From: G965250275 sp965250275
Lineage (GTDB): Bacteria > Pseudomonadota > Alphaproteobacteria > Rhodobacterales > Rhodobacteraceae
Assembly: GCA_965250275.1 (NCBI GenBank)
Contig: OZ252297.1
Coordinates: 3,782,001-3,846,000 of the forward strand
Reading direction: 5' to 3'
DNA length: 64,000 bases
Shown: in pieces, positions 9,592 to 16,870 of the stretch
Position numbering within the stretch: the first letter of the stretch is position 1
Layout: each line of letters begins with the position of its first letter
Translations under genes and position numbers: made by a program
Notes under the pieces: model-generated
Database searches by the model: none
What the model was told of the DNA's origin: nothing
The model's input: the letters and a program-made list of their open reading frames with translations, nothing else

Positions 9592-9669
9592 ATGCGTCTC
9601 ACCCTTGCCTTTCTGGCTCTGACAGCTCTCGCCGCCTGTGGCGGCGTGCCTATCATTCCCTTCATCTGA
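9592..9669 (+). CDS. Mini-lipoprotein, 25 residues
   Basis: A very short gene with a good ribosome-binding site (GGAG, 8-9 nt upstream of the ATG). The product is almost entirely a lipoprotein signal peptide: Arg2, a hydrophobic stretch, then the lipobox 'LAAC' with Cys16, leaving a mature tail of only ten residues (CGGVPIIPFI). If processed, it would be an acylated decapeptide in the membrane. Similar entericidin-like or orphan mini-lipoproteins exist, but I cannot name a family. It is transcribed away from the enoyl-CoA hydratase gene. Confidence 0.6.
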   Translation: MRLTLAFLALTALAACGGVPIIPFI

Positions 9670-9834
9670 ACCGTTCAGGAGCGGCATAAACTAAGGTTTA
9701 TCTCGCCATTGTTAAACAATTCGCCGATCGGTTTTCCCCTTCGGTTGATGGGCCATGCATACCCCCCACCTACCGTCCGTTCCGTGCCGCGCAGCAATGC
9801 CTGCACATCCCCTTGAACGGACAGGAGTGAGACG

Positions 9835-10008
9835 ATGGCTAGGATTAACGGAACGGACAACAGAGATACGCTGACGGGCACTCTGTTCAACGACATCATC
9901 AACGGGCGCGATGGCGACGACCGTCTTGTCGGCCTTGGTGGGAATGATCGGCTGACCCTCGCGGGAACCCGGATCAGTGATCTGGAGCGGGACGATTTCC
10001 TGTTCTGA
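9835..10008 (+). CDS. Small RTX-repeat protein, likely internally deleted remnant
   Basis: 57 residues after a good ribosome-binding site (GGAGTGAG). Residues 4-40 hold RTX-type calcium-binding nonapeptides (for example 'LFNDIINGRDGDDRLVGLGG'). The last residues, 'GTRISDLERDDFLF', look like the C-terminal tail that ends many secreted roseobacter RTX proteins and serves the type I secretion route. The middle of a normal RTX protein is therefore missing, suggesting an in-frame deletion that joined the N-terminal repeats to the tail, or a genuinely miniature RTX peptide. No type I secretion genes are adjacent. Confidence 0.6.
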   Translation: MARINGTDNRDTLTGTLFNDIINGRDGDDRLVGLGGNDRLTLAGTRISDLERDDFLF

Positions 10009-10082
10009 TGCGGTTTTCCGGGCGCAGGTTTCGACCGGCGCCCGGTGACCCTTGCCCCGGTGCGCCCCAGCCGATAATTTCC

Positions 10083-11237
10083 ATGAAACAAAGCCGGGGG
10101 GGGCATCCATTGCAGTTCACACCTACCATCACCGGCACCGGTGTTTTCACGCCATCGCTGGTGATCACGAACGCAGAACTGGTGGAGGCATTCAATGCGT
10201 ATGCCGACAAGTTCAACGCCGAACATGCAGACGCGATCGCGGCGGGCGACGTTGAGGCAAAAGAGCACTCCAGCGAAGACTTCATTGTTAAGGCATCGGG
10301 AATCGAGCAGCGCTATGTGATCGACAAGCATGGAATTCTTGATCCAGATGTGATGCATCCCTTGTTGCGACAGCGGACGGATGATGAGCCCGGTCTGATG
10401 ACGGAAATGGCGGTTGATGCCGCCCAAAAGGCACTTGCGCAGGCCGGGAAGACGGCATCGGATGTGGGTGCCGTGGTCTGTGCGGCCTCGAACCTTGAAC
10501 GCGCTTACCCCGCGGTTGCCATTGAAATTCAGGATGCGCTCGGCATCGAGGGCTTCGCATTCGACATGAACGTTGCCTGCTCCTCTGCCACGTTCGGCAT
10601 TCAGGCCGCAGCGGATATGGTGCGTTCCGGCTCGATTCGGTCGGCGCTTGTAGTTAATCCCGAGATCTGTTCGGCGCATCTGGAATGGCGCGACCGGGAC
10701 TGCCACTTCATTTTCGGGGACGTTGCCACCGCCACGCTCATCGAGCGCGCCGAAGATGCAACCGGTCCGCATTTCGAGATCAAGTCGACCCGCTGCGCAA
10801 CCGTGTTCTCGAACAACATTCGCAACAACAACGGATTTTTGCGCCGTTCACGCCCCGATGGCATGGCAGATCGCCGTGACATGCAGTTCATGCAAAATGG
10901 GCGCAAAGTGTTCAAAGAAGTGCTGCCGATGGTCAGCGAGCATATAGCGGGTCACATGGCTGACGAAGGTATCGAGGCAGAGGAGCTCAAGCGGCTCTGG
11001 CTGCATCAGGCCAACAAGACAATGAATGATTTCATAGGCAAAAAGGTCCTCGGACGTACGCCCGAAGCCGGCGAACAGCCGAACATCCTTCAAGACTATG
11101 CGAACACGTCATCGGCTGGGTCGATCATCGCGTTCTCAAAATACTCAGACGACCTTAAGGATGGCGACGTTGGGCTAATATGCTCTTTTGGCGCCGGATA
11201 CTCAGTGGGGTCCGTCATCGTGCAACGACACGCCTAA
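10083..11237 (+). CDS. Beta-ketoacyl-ACP synthase III (FabH-like)
   Basis: 384 residues of the FabH/thiolase-like condensing enzymes, which join an acyl-CoA or acyl-ACP to malonyl-ACP. The Cys-His-Asn triad is intact: Cys166 in 'NVACSSATFG', His308 in 'LWLHQANK' and Asn341 in 'YANTSSAGS'. It is longer than housekeeping FabH (about 320) because of an insertion around residues 30-60 ('AYADKFNAEHADAIAAGDVEAKEH'), typical of a FabH-like subgroup. Start uncertain: ATG 10083 has a weak ribosome-binding site, and a TTG at 10110 just after a G-run is an alternative that fits the start of the conserved fold better. Followed by a terminator; monocistronic. Confidence 0.88.
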   Translation: MKQSRGGHPLQFTPTITGTGVFTPSLVITNAELVEAFNAYADKFNAEHADAIAAGDVEAKEHSSEDFIVKASGIEQRYVIDKHGILDPDVMHPLLRQRTDDEPGLMTEMAVDAAQKALAQAGKTASDVGAVVCAASNLERAYPAVAIEIQDALGIEGFAFDMNVACSSATFGIQAAADMVRSGSIRSALVVNPEICSAHLEWRDRDCHFIFGDVATATLIERAEDATGPHFEIKSTRCATVFSNNIRNNNGFLRRSRPDGMADRRDMQFMQNGRKVFKEVLPMVSEHIAGHMADEGIEAEELKRLWLHQANKTMNDFIGKKVLGRTPEAGEQPNILQDYANTSSAGSIIAFSKYSDDLKDGDVGLICSFGAGYSVGSVIVQRHA

Positions 11238-11265
11238 AGTCCAAGCGATTGGTTTCGCACCAAAA

Positions 11266-11290
11266 GCGGCGCAATTGCCGCGCGTTTTTA
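11266..11290 (+). terminator. Intrinsic terminator after the FabH-like gene
   Basis: Stem GCGGC/GCCGC with a 6-nt loop (GCAATT), followed shortly by a run of T (about 11285-11289) and preceded by A residues. Located about 30 nt after the stop codon. Short stem, so moderate confidence. Confidence 0.5.
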
Positions 11291-11328
11291 CCTAAGTCGA
11301 AAGTCACGAAGCGAACCCACACCCCTGT

Positions 11329-11787
11329 CTAGGTGCTTTCCTCTTCGAGGTGCAGCTTCATATCGATCAGCACCTGCTGCAGCATCGAGGTTTCCCGCAA
11401 CAACCGCTTGGCCTCGTTGTCGGTGATGATTCCGTCTTCGATGGCTTGTTGATACTCAGCCATAAGCATTGCGAAACGCTGGCTGAGTGCCACAACGTCT
11501 TGATTCACCCCGCCCTGACCCAGCGAGTTGGGTTTGCGATCATCGTAAGAAAGCGCGATGCTCTTCAACTCTGCAAGGGCACTGGTGACATGTGGATAGG
11601 ATGCGGCGTTTTCGAGTTTGGCCACTGAGTCCACCGGCATGAAACGGTCGCTGTGCTCTTCGCTTTCCGAGTAGTAACGCCCCAAAGTCGCCTTGGACTT
11701 GCCGGTGATCTCGCACGCAGCTTCGACGCCAACGTCTTTGACAAGCGCTTCAGTGTGTTTTTTCAGGTAGCTGCCGATGTCGGCCAT
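11329..11787 (-). CDS. Possible phage CII-like DNA-binding regulator
   Basis: 152 residues. The N-terminal part 'DVGVEAACEITGKSKATLGRYYS' (residues 18-40) looks like a helix-turn-helix, and the overall arrangement (HTH, then 'VDSVAKLENAASYPHVTSALAEL', then a helical C-terminal half) recalls the phage regulatory protein CII/CP76 family. The C terminus, from about residue 95, is predicted helical and acidic and could mediate oligomerisation. No other phage gene lies nearby, so if the relationship is real it is a domesticated regulator. Base composition is a little lower in GC than neighbouring genes by eye. Divergent from tdk across a 348-bp region rich in inverted repeats. Confidence 0.6.
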   Translation of the reverse strand: MADIGSYLKKHTEALVKDVGVEAACEITGKSKATLGRYYSESEEHSDRFMPVDSVAKLENAASYPHVTSALAELKSIALSYDDRKPNSLGQGGVNQDVVALSQRFAMLMAEYQQAIEDGIITDNEAKRLLRETSMLQQVLIDMKLHLEEEST

Positions 11788-12135
11788 GCATTCGTTCCTG
11801 GTCTCTACAAACAGTCTGATTGTGGCCTAAGGGGAATGGCTCCGACTTTTTCCCATTAACGCGTTGTAATCGAACTGTCATCCTAACACCATCCCCGGTG
11901 TTACGCTGGGGTGTATTGAGTAATGGGCACTGTTTCCGCCCAGTAACAAGTGACACTTGCATTTGCGAGCATTTTCTCGCGCAAGTGGGCTGCCGGCGCA
12001 AGAGGCCGGACTGGCCACAGGTCGGAGCGTAGAGCTTCCATCCCCAGGGTTGTTCCGTCCCGGAGGTTTTGGCTCCGACCTCGCTATCTGATCCGTGCTC
12101 TTGCGGCGCAGGAATGCGCGGATTAGACCGCCGCA
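11788..12135. other. 348-bp divergent intergenic region with inverted repeats
   Basis: Separates the CII-like gene (minus) from tdk (plus). No gene-like frame is convincing. It holds an inverted repeat AACACC-6 nt-GGTGTT at 11885-11902, a palindrome AACGCGTT at about 11858, and the overlapping CAAGTG/CACTTG repeats listed separately. These could be operators for the adjacent HTH protein or RNA structures in a long tdk leader. Confidence 0.4.
11947..11987. repeat. Overlapping inverted repeats, mutually exclusive hairpins
   Basis: CAAGTG (11947-11952), one base, CACTTG (11954-11959) form a perfect 6-1-6 palindrome. The same CACTTGC (11954-11960) also pairs with GCAAGTG at 11981-11987, extended by GCGAG/CTCGC (11965-11969 with 11976-11980) around a 6-nt loop, giving a 12-bp stem with a 4-nt bulge. 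The middle arm can therefore pair either way. Nothing more is known. Confidence 0.45.
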
Positions 12136-12720
12136 ATGGCCAAGCTGTTTTTCAACTACTCCACTATGAATGCCGGCAAATCGACTGTTTTGCTGCAGGC
12201 GTCGCATAACTACCGCGAAAACGGAATGAACACCTATCTGCTGACGGCCCGAATCGACGGACGGGCAGGACAGGGCCGTATTGCCTCTCGCATTGGCATC
12301 GGTGAAGAGGCGGATACCTTTGGCCCGGACGACGACCTCTTTGACAAGGTCGCGCATCAGCTGTCCATGGAATCAGTGGCGTGTGTTTTTGTGGACGAAG
12401 CGCAGTTTTTGAGCCGCGACCAGGTGTGGCAGCTGGCCACGGTGGTCGACGACCTCAATGTCCCCGTGCTGTGCTATGGGCTGCGCGTCGATTTTCAGGG
12501 GAACCTGTTTCCCGGCTCCTCCGCATTGCTGGCACTGGCCGATGAGATGCGCGAAGTGCGCACGATCTGTCACTGCGGGCGCAAAGCCACGATGGTCATC
12601 CGTCAGGACGAAACGGGTCGTGTTCTGACGACCGGAGAGCAGGTTCAGATCGGCGGCAACGAAACCTATGTCTCGTTGTGCCGCCGGCATTGGCGCGAAG
12701 CGACAAGGACCAATAACTAA
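12136..12720 (+). CDS. tdk: Thymidine kinase
   Basis: 194 residues, type II (TK1-like) thymidine kinase, salvaging thymidine to dTMP with ATP. The P-loop is 'STMNAGKST' at residues 9-17, the Walker B/DEAQ segment is 'VFVDEAQFL', the lasso region contains 'CYGLRVDFQGNLFPGS', and the zinc-binding part shows 'CHCGRKA' with a later Cys in 'SLCRRHW'. Length and motifs are normal. No clear ribosome-binding site precedes the ATG. Its last 4 nt overlap the end of the convergent dehydrogenase gene. Confidence 0.96.
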   Translation: MAKLFFNYSTMNAGKSTVLLQASHNYRENGMNTYLLTARIDGRAGQGRIASRIGIGEEADTFGPDDDLFDKVAHQLSMESVACVFVDEAQFLSRDQVWQLATVVDDLNVPVLCYGLRVDFQGNLFPGSSALLALADEMREVRTICHCGRKATMVIRQDETGRVLTTGEQVQIGGNETYVSLCRRHWREATRTNN

Positions 12721-13667
12721 ACCCGGTTGGGAAGCGTTTGCCCCGCGACCATCGCCGCCACGTTGTCCAGGACCATATGGCCCATACCACTGCGCACGTC
12801 TTCGGCCGCCGTGCCAAGATGGGGCAGAAGCGTCACTTGCTTCATGTTGCGCAAGGCCTCTGGCACCTTTGGCTCGAACTCGTAGACATCCAACCCCGCC
12901 CCCGCGATCTTTCCAGCCTGCAAAGCGGCAATCAAAGCGGCCTCATCCACGATATCTCCGCGTGCAATGTTGACCAGATGCGCATGCGGCCGCATCGCGG
13001 CCAGCACCGTCTCATCGATCAGGTGATACGTTTCGGTTGAACCGGGAACCGCAACAACCAACACATCGACCTGTCCGGCCATCGTCAGAAGATCTGCGGA
13101 ACGTTCGGCCGGAAACGAAAGGCCCTTTTCTGTCCGACTGACATACCGAACAGACATCCCGAACCCAAAATGACAGCGCTTTGCAATGGCTTGTCCGATC
13201 CGGCCCATCCCGACAATCCCAACGCTTTTTCCACCCAGGTGAAGCCCCAACAACTGCGTGGGATGCCACCCTGCCCAGTCGCCTTGCCGCACCAAACGCT
13301 CACCTTCGCTGGCGCGGCGCGCACTCATCAGAATCAACATCATGCCGATATCTGCTGTCGCTTCGGTCACGGCGCCCGGTGTGTTGGTGACCTCCACGCC
13401 CGCGGCCCGGGCCGCTTCCACGTCAATGTGGTTAAACCCCACGCCGAAATTCGCCAGAAGCTTGCAGCGCGGATCGGGGACGTCGGCAAACACCTCCGCA
13501 GAAAACGCGTCGCCCAATGTCGGTATGACGATATCGAATTCGGTTAACGCCTGACGCAATTCGACATCGCTCAACGGCGTTACATCACGCCGGAACACAC
13601 AATCGAACTCTGACCGCGCACGCGCCATCACGGCTTCGGTCATGGGGCGACACATCCAAACCCGCAT
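12717..13667 (-). CDS. D-isomer-specific 2-hydroxyacid dehydrogenase
   Basis: 316 residues, NAD(P)-dependent; reduces a 2-oxoacid (glyoxylate or hydroxypyruvate are likely) or the reverse. The Rossmann motif 'GIVGMGRIGQAIAKR' is near residue 150; catalytic Arg ('VNIARGDIVDE', residue about 239), Glu ('DVYEFEPKVP') and His ('LLPHLGTA') are present. The ATG overlaps the csaA stop by one base (TGATG), indicating translational coupling; it is the last gene of the ybjN-proC-csaA-dehydrogenase operon. The exact substrate cannot be told from sequence. Confidence 0.93.
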   Translation of the reverse strand: MRVWMCRPMTEAVMARARSEFDCVFRRDVTPLSDVELRQALTEFDIVIPTLGDAFSAEVFADVPDPRCKLLANFGVGFNHIDVEAARAAGVEVTNTPGAVTEATADIGMMLILMSARRASEGERLVRQGDWAGWHPTQLLGLHLGGKSVGIVGMGRIGQAIAKRCHFGFGMSVRYVSRTEKGLSFPAERSADLLTMAGQVDVLVVAVPGSTETYHLIDETVLAAMRPHAHLVNIARGDIVDEAALIAALQAGKIAGAGLDVYEFEPKVPEALRNMKQVTLLPHLGTAAEDVRSGMGHMVLDNVAAMVAGQTLPNRV

Positions 13668-14005
13668 CAGTGCATCCGCCCGCCAACGGGAACCGGCAGG
13701 TCGGGTTGCGCGAGCACCACTTTGCCCGTCTCATCCGGCACCCCGAGCACCAGAACCTCGGATCTGAATTTGCCGATCTGTCGAGGCGGAAAGTTGACCA
13801 CTGCGAGGACTTGCTGGCCCACCAGACCTTCCGGATCATAGTGATCGGTAATCTGTGCAGAGGAGGATTTTTCACCGATCTCAGGCCCAAAATCGATCCA
13901 GAGCTTGATGGCGGGCTTGCGCGCTTCGGGATAGGGCGCCGCTCGAACCACTCTGCCCACGCGGACATCAACCTTCAGGAAATCATCAAATGTGATGTTA
14001 TCCAC
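13667..14005 (-). CDS. csaA: CsaA-like tRNA-binding protein
   Basis: 112 residues forming a single EMAP-II/Trbp111-type OB fold, as in CsaA and the N-terminal tRNA-binding domain of PheT. Key blocks are 'FLKVDVRVGRVVRAA', 'SSAQITDHY', 'VVNFPPRQIG' and 'SEVLVLGVPDE'. CsaA binds tRNA and has been reported with chaperone-like secretion phenotypes. The frame extends upstream, but the GTG at 14005 has an ideal AAGGAG seven bases before it, embedded in the last codons of proC, and gives the standard family length; the coding ends overlap by 8 nt. Translation is probably coupled to proC. Confidence 0.9.
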   Translation of the reverse strand: MDNITFDDFLKVDVRVGRVVRAAPYPEARKPAIKLWIDFGPEIGEKSSSAQITDHYDPEGLVGQQVLAVVNFPPRQIGKFRSEVLVLGVPDETGKVVLAQPDLPVPVGGRMH

Positions 14006-14813
14006 GACCCAACTCCTTTGACCGGTTGGTGGCTGCCGCAACCGCTTGGTGAAGCAACGGGGGCATTCCGGTCTCTTCATGCATCAATACATCAAGCGCG
14101 GCTTGCGTCGTGCCATTGGGCGACGTCACATTCTTTCTGAGTTGCGCGGGCTCCTCGTCCGCCGCTTCCGCCAATGCGCCAGCGCCTGCCACGGTGGCCT
14201 TGGCCAGTTGCATTGCCAAGGGGCCTGGAAGCCCCTGTGCCACGCCCGCGGCCGCCAGAGTTTCGATCAGATGAAACACATAGGCCGGGCCCGATCCACT
14301 GACACCCGTCACGGCATCTAACTGGGCTTCGTCCTCAAGTCGAACCACCTGCCCAACCGCGCGCAAAAGCCCCTCTGCCAAGTCGAGATGCGATGAGTTG
14401 GTGGCGGTGTTTCCAACTATGGCCGTAATGCCCTTGCCAATGGCAGCGGGCGTGTTCGGCATCGACCGGACAATAGGGCTACCCGCACCAAAACTGCTTT
14501 CAAAGACGGCGATCGGTGTGCCGGCCGCCACCGAAATGATCAGGGTATCGGACAGCGTATGGCTCGCAAGCGTCGGCAAAGACTCTGCGATCATCTGGGG
14601 TTTTACCGCAATCAGCAGTACTGCCGGATTGGCGGGCACCCCGTCATTGATGTGCACGCCACTGCCCTTGAGCCAATCTGATGGGTGCGGGTCGAGCACC
14701 CAGACTGACGACGCCGGCAGGCCCTCTGCCAGCCAACCGGCCAGCATGGCCGATCCCATCTTGCCGCAGCCCAGCAGGACCAACCCGCGGTCGGCGATTT
14801 TGTCAAAATCCAT
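13998..14813 (-). CDS. proC: Pyrroline-5-carboxylate reductase
   Basis: 271 residues, normal for ProC; reduces pyrroline-5-carboxylate to proline with NAD(P)H. The N-terminal Rossmann motif is 'LVLLGCGKMGSAMLAGW', the conserved segment 'VRSMPNTPAAIGKG' and the signature 'VSGSGPAYVFHLIETL' near residue 170 are present, and the C-terminal dimerisation part contains 'NVTSPNGTT'. Second gene of a four-gene minus-strand operon; 36 nt follow ybjN and the 3' end carries the ribosome-binding site of csaA. Confidence 0.97.
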   Translation of the reverse strand: MDFDKIADRGLVLLGCGKMGSAMLAGWLAEGLPASSVWVLDPHPSDWLKGSGVHINDGVPANPAVLLIAVKPQMIAESLPTLASHTLSDTLIISVAAGTPIAVFESSFGAGSPIVRSMPNTPAAIGKGITAIVGNTATNSSHLDLAEGLLRAVGQVVRLEDEAQLDAVTGVSGSGPAYVFHLIETLAAAGVAQGLPGPLAMQLAKATVAGAGALAEAADEEPAQLRKNVTSPNGTTQAALDVLMHEETGMPPLLHQAVAAATNRSKELGRG

Positions 14814-14849
14814 GAAGGCGCCCCTCCCCTTTCGGTTCAGGGCGCAGGT

Positions 14850-15350
14850 TTACGCGCGGCCATATGCCTCTGCAATGGCCACCTGCATCGCATCCTTCGG
14901 CGAGCGGTCGCCCCAGACAAGCAACTGCATGGCTGGGTAGTACCGTTCGGCGCTGAGCACGGATGCATTGATCATCGTGTCAATTTGCTCGGGCGAGGCC
15001 ACCTGACCGCCGCTGAGCACCAGACCATAGCGGTAAACCATAAGCTTCTGCTCAGCCCAATAGGTGAACGCCCCAGCCCAGCACTGATCGTTCATCAGGT
15101 TGAGCAACTCAAAAAGCTCGGGAAGCTTCTCGTCGGGTGGCTCCATCTCGAACGTGCAGACCATACGCAGCGTTTCGTCATACCCGGACCACGCCAGGGT
15201 CAGCGAATAGGTGCGCCACTGCCCTTCGACGGCCATTGCAATCTGGTCGTCTCCGATCCGGTCAAAATCCCAGTCGTGATGTTCTGCCAGATGCTCGACA
15301 ATGTCGATCGGGTGAATGTCTTCTTCCAGATACTGCTCGGAAAGGGCCAT
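14850..15350 (-). CDS. YbjN domain-containing protein
   Basis: 166 residues of the YbjN family, which resembles type III secretion chaperone folds and is linked in E. coli to regulation and stress; a precise role is not established. Recognisable blocks are 'DIVEHLAEHHDWDFDRIGDDQIAM' with the Trp-Asp turn, 'GYDETLRMVCTFEMEPP', and 'LFELLNLMNDQCWAGAF'. The ATG at 15350 is preceded by an AGGTGG-like ribosome-binding site. First gene of the ybjN-proC-csaA-dehydrogenase operon. Confidence 0.88.
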   Translation of the reverse strand: MALSEQYLEEDIHPIDIVEHLAEHHDWDFDRIGDDQIAMAVEGQWRTYSLTLAWSGYDETLRMVCTFEMEPPDEKLPELFELLNLMNDQCWAGAFTYWAEQKLMVYRYGLVLSGGQVASPEQIDTMINASVLSAERYYPAMQLLVWGDRSPKDAMQVAIAEAYGRA

Positions 15351-15647
15351 GTTGCCACCTCACTGATCTCTAGCGATCCAGAGCGCGTCGCGCCCCAGCG
15401 CTAGGTGCCTGCTCTACAGACCGGGGCGATCCCCCGTGCCCATACCAGATATGGTGCTGCTTCGAATGCGATGTGGCAACCCTTTATTTGGGGATAACCG
15501 CAATAAGTTGTGGGCGCCCACACGGAGCGCCCGAAATATCGCATTTGGAACAAGTCTTGTATTGACCGAAGTCACCAGGCCAGCAAAGTCTACGACAACT
15601 TCGCAGTATGGCTCTCAGCGCACGCGGACCAGCGCCGCCCTGCCGGA
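15351..15647. other. 297-bp intergenic region without a recognised gene
   Basis: Lies between the starts/ends of ybjN and ubiK, both on the minus strand. I see no tRNA cloverleaf, terminator with a clear T-run, or gene-like frame. It should hold the promoter of the ybjN operon; no confident -35/-10 pair was picked. Confidence 0.3.
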
Positions 15648-15896
15648 TTAGTCTTCGTCTGTTTTCTCCAGTGCCGCGATGCGCGCCGCAAGGGCTTCAT
15701 TTTCTTCGCGGGCTTTCTGCGCCATAGCGCGCACCGCGTCGAACTCCTCGCGGGTCACAAAGTCACGATCTGCCAACCAGCGGTCGATCATCGATTTCAT
15801 GGCCGTTTCGGCTTCTTCCCGTGCGCCTTGGGCCACACCCATCGCATTGGTCATTAGCTGCGAAAGATCATCCATCATTTTGTTGCGGGTCTGCAT
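15648..15896 (-). CDS. ubiK: UbiK-family ubiquinone biosynthesis accessory factor
   Basis: 82 residues, BMFP (YqiC/UbiK) family. UbiK assists aerobic ubiquinone synthesis by organising the Ubi lipid-binding complex at the membrane. Features: an N-terminal amphipathic helix ('MMDDLSQLMTNAMGVAQGAREE'), 'LADRDFVTREEFDAVRAMA' in the middle and a C-terminal heptad-repeat coiled coil ending 'AARIAALEKTDED'. ATG at 15896 follows GGAGA. Divergent from lgt. Confidence 0.9.
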   Translation of the reverse strand: MQTRNKMMDDLSQLMTNAMGVAQGAREEAETAMKSMIDRWLADRDFVTREEFDAVRAMAQKAREENEALAARIAALEKTDED

Positions 15897-15991
15897 TTGT
15901 GGTCTCCGTTTCAGGCTGACACCTATATGGGCAAGCCTGTGCCCCGCAGCAAGGATTGACTTCCGCGCTCGGGCACGGGCAAGACACGCCC

Positions 15992-16870
15992 ATGCAGGCC
16001 ACCCTCCCCTTCCCCGATATCTCGCCCGAGATCTTCTCGATCAGTCTCTTTGGCATGGAATTCGCCCTGCGCTGGTACGCGTTGGCCTATATGGTGGGCA
16101 TCCTGGTTGCCTGGCGGCTGAGCGTCCGTGCCGTCAAACACAGCGCGCTCTGGCAGAACGATACGCCGCCGATGACACCCCGGCAGATCGAGGACTTGCT
16201 GACCTGGATCATCCTGGGGGTGATCTTGGGGGGGCGGCTTGGTTTCGTGTTGTTCTATCAGCCGGCATACTACCTGCAGCACCCGGCGGAGATCCTGATG
16301 ATCTGGCAGGGCGGCATGGCCTTTCACGGCGGGCTGCTGGGCGTCGTTGTGGCGGCCGTCTTCTACACGCGCCGACACGGCATTGCGCTGACGTCCACGG
16401 CGGATCTGATCGCACATTCTGTCCCTGTCGGACTGCTGCTGGGCCGCTTGGCAAACTTCATAAATGGCGAGCTCTGGGGGCGACCCACTGATCTGCCCTG
16501 GGGCGTTGTCTTTCCCGGCGCCGCCGCACAGGACTGCCCTGGCGTCGTGGGTCTGTGCGCCCGACACCCATCGCAGCTTTACGAAGCCCTGCTCGAAGGC
16601 CTCATTCTTGGCGTTGTACTGCTTTGGCTGGTGTATCGGCGCGACGGCTTCAAACGTCCGGGTTTGATTGCGGGCGTGTTCTTTTTCGGATACGGCTTGG
16701 CCCGTTTCCTCGTGGAGTTTGTCCGCCAACCCGATGCCCACTTTGTTTCCCAAGGGAACCCCCTTGGACTGGCCTGGCACATTGGCGGGGTCGGTCTCAC
16801 CATGGGTCAGATCCTGTCCCTGCCGATGATTGCATTGGGATTGTGGCTGATCATGCGCGCGCGCAGATGA
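15992..16870 (+). CDS. lgt: Prolipoprotein diacylglyceryl transferase
   Basis: 292 residues, integral inner-membrane enzyme that transfers diacylglycerol from phosphatidylglycerol to the lipobox Cys of prolipoproteins. Seven hydrophobic segments are visible. Signature blocks are 'FHGGLLGVVVAA' (the essential HGGL) and 'GRLANFINGELWGR' with its conserved Arg, Asn and Glu, plus 'RHPSQLYEALLEG'. The ATG at 15992 was preferred to 15956 because it is the usual family start. Its stop overlaps the start of midA (ATGA), so lgt-midA-pgeF form a tightly coupled operon. This enzyme would also process the mini-lipoprotein at 9592. Confidence 0.97.
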   Translation: MQATLPFPDISPEIFSISLFGMEFALRWYALAYMVGILVAWRLSVRAVKHSALWQNDTPPMTPRQIEDLLTWIILGVILGGRLGFVLFYQPAYYLQHPAEILMIWQGGMAFHGGLLGVVVAAVFYTRRHGIALTSTADLIAHSVPVGLLLGRLANFINGELWGRPTDLPWGVVFPGAAAQDCPGVVGLCARHPSQLYEALLEGLILGVVLLWLVYRRDGFKRPGLIAGVFFFGYGLARFLVEFVRQPDAHFVSQGNPLGLAWHIGGVGLTMGQILSLPMIALGLWLIMRARR

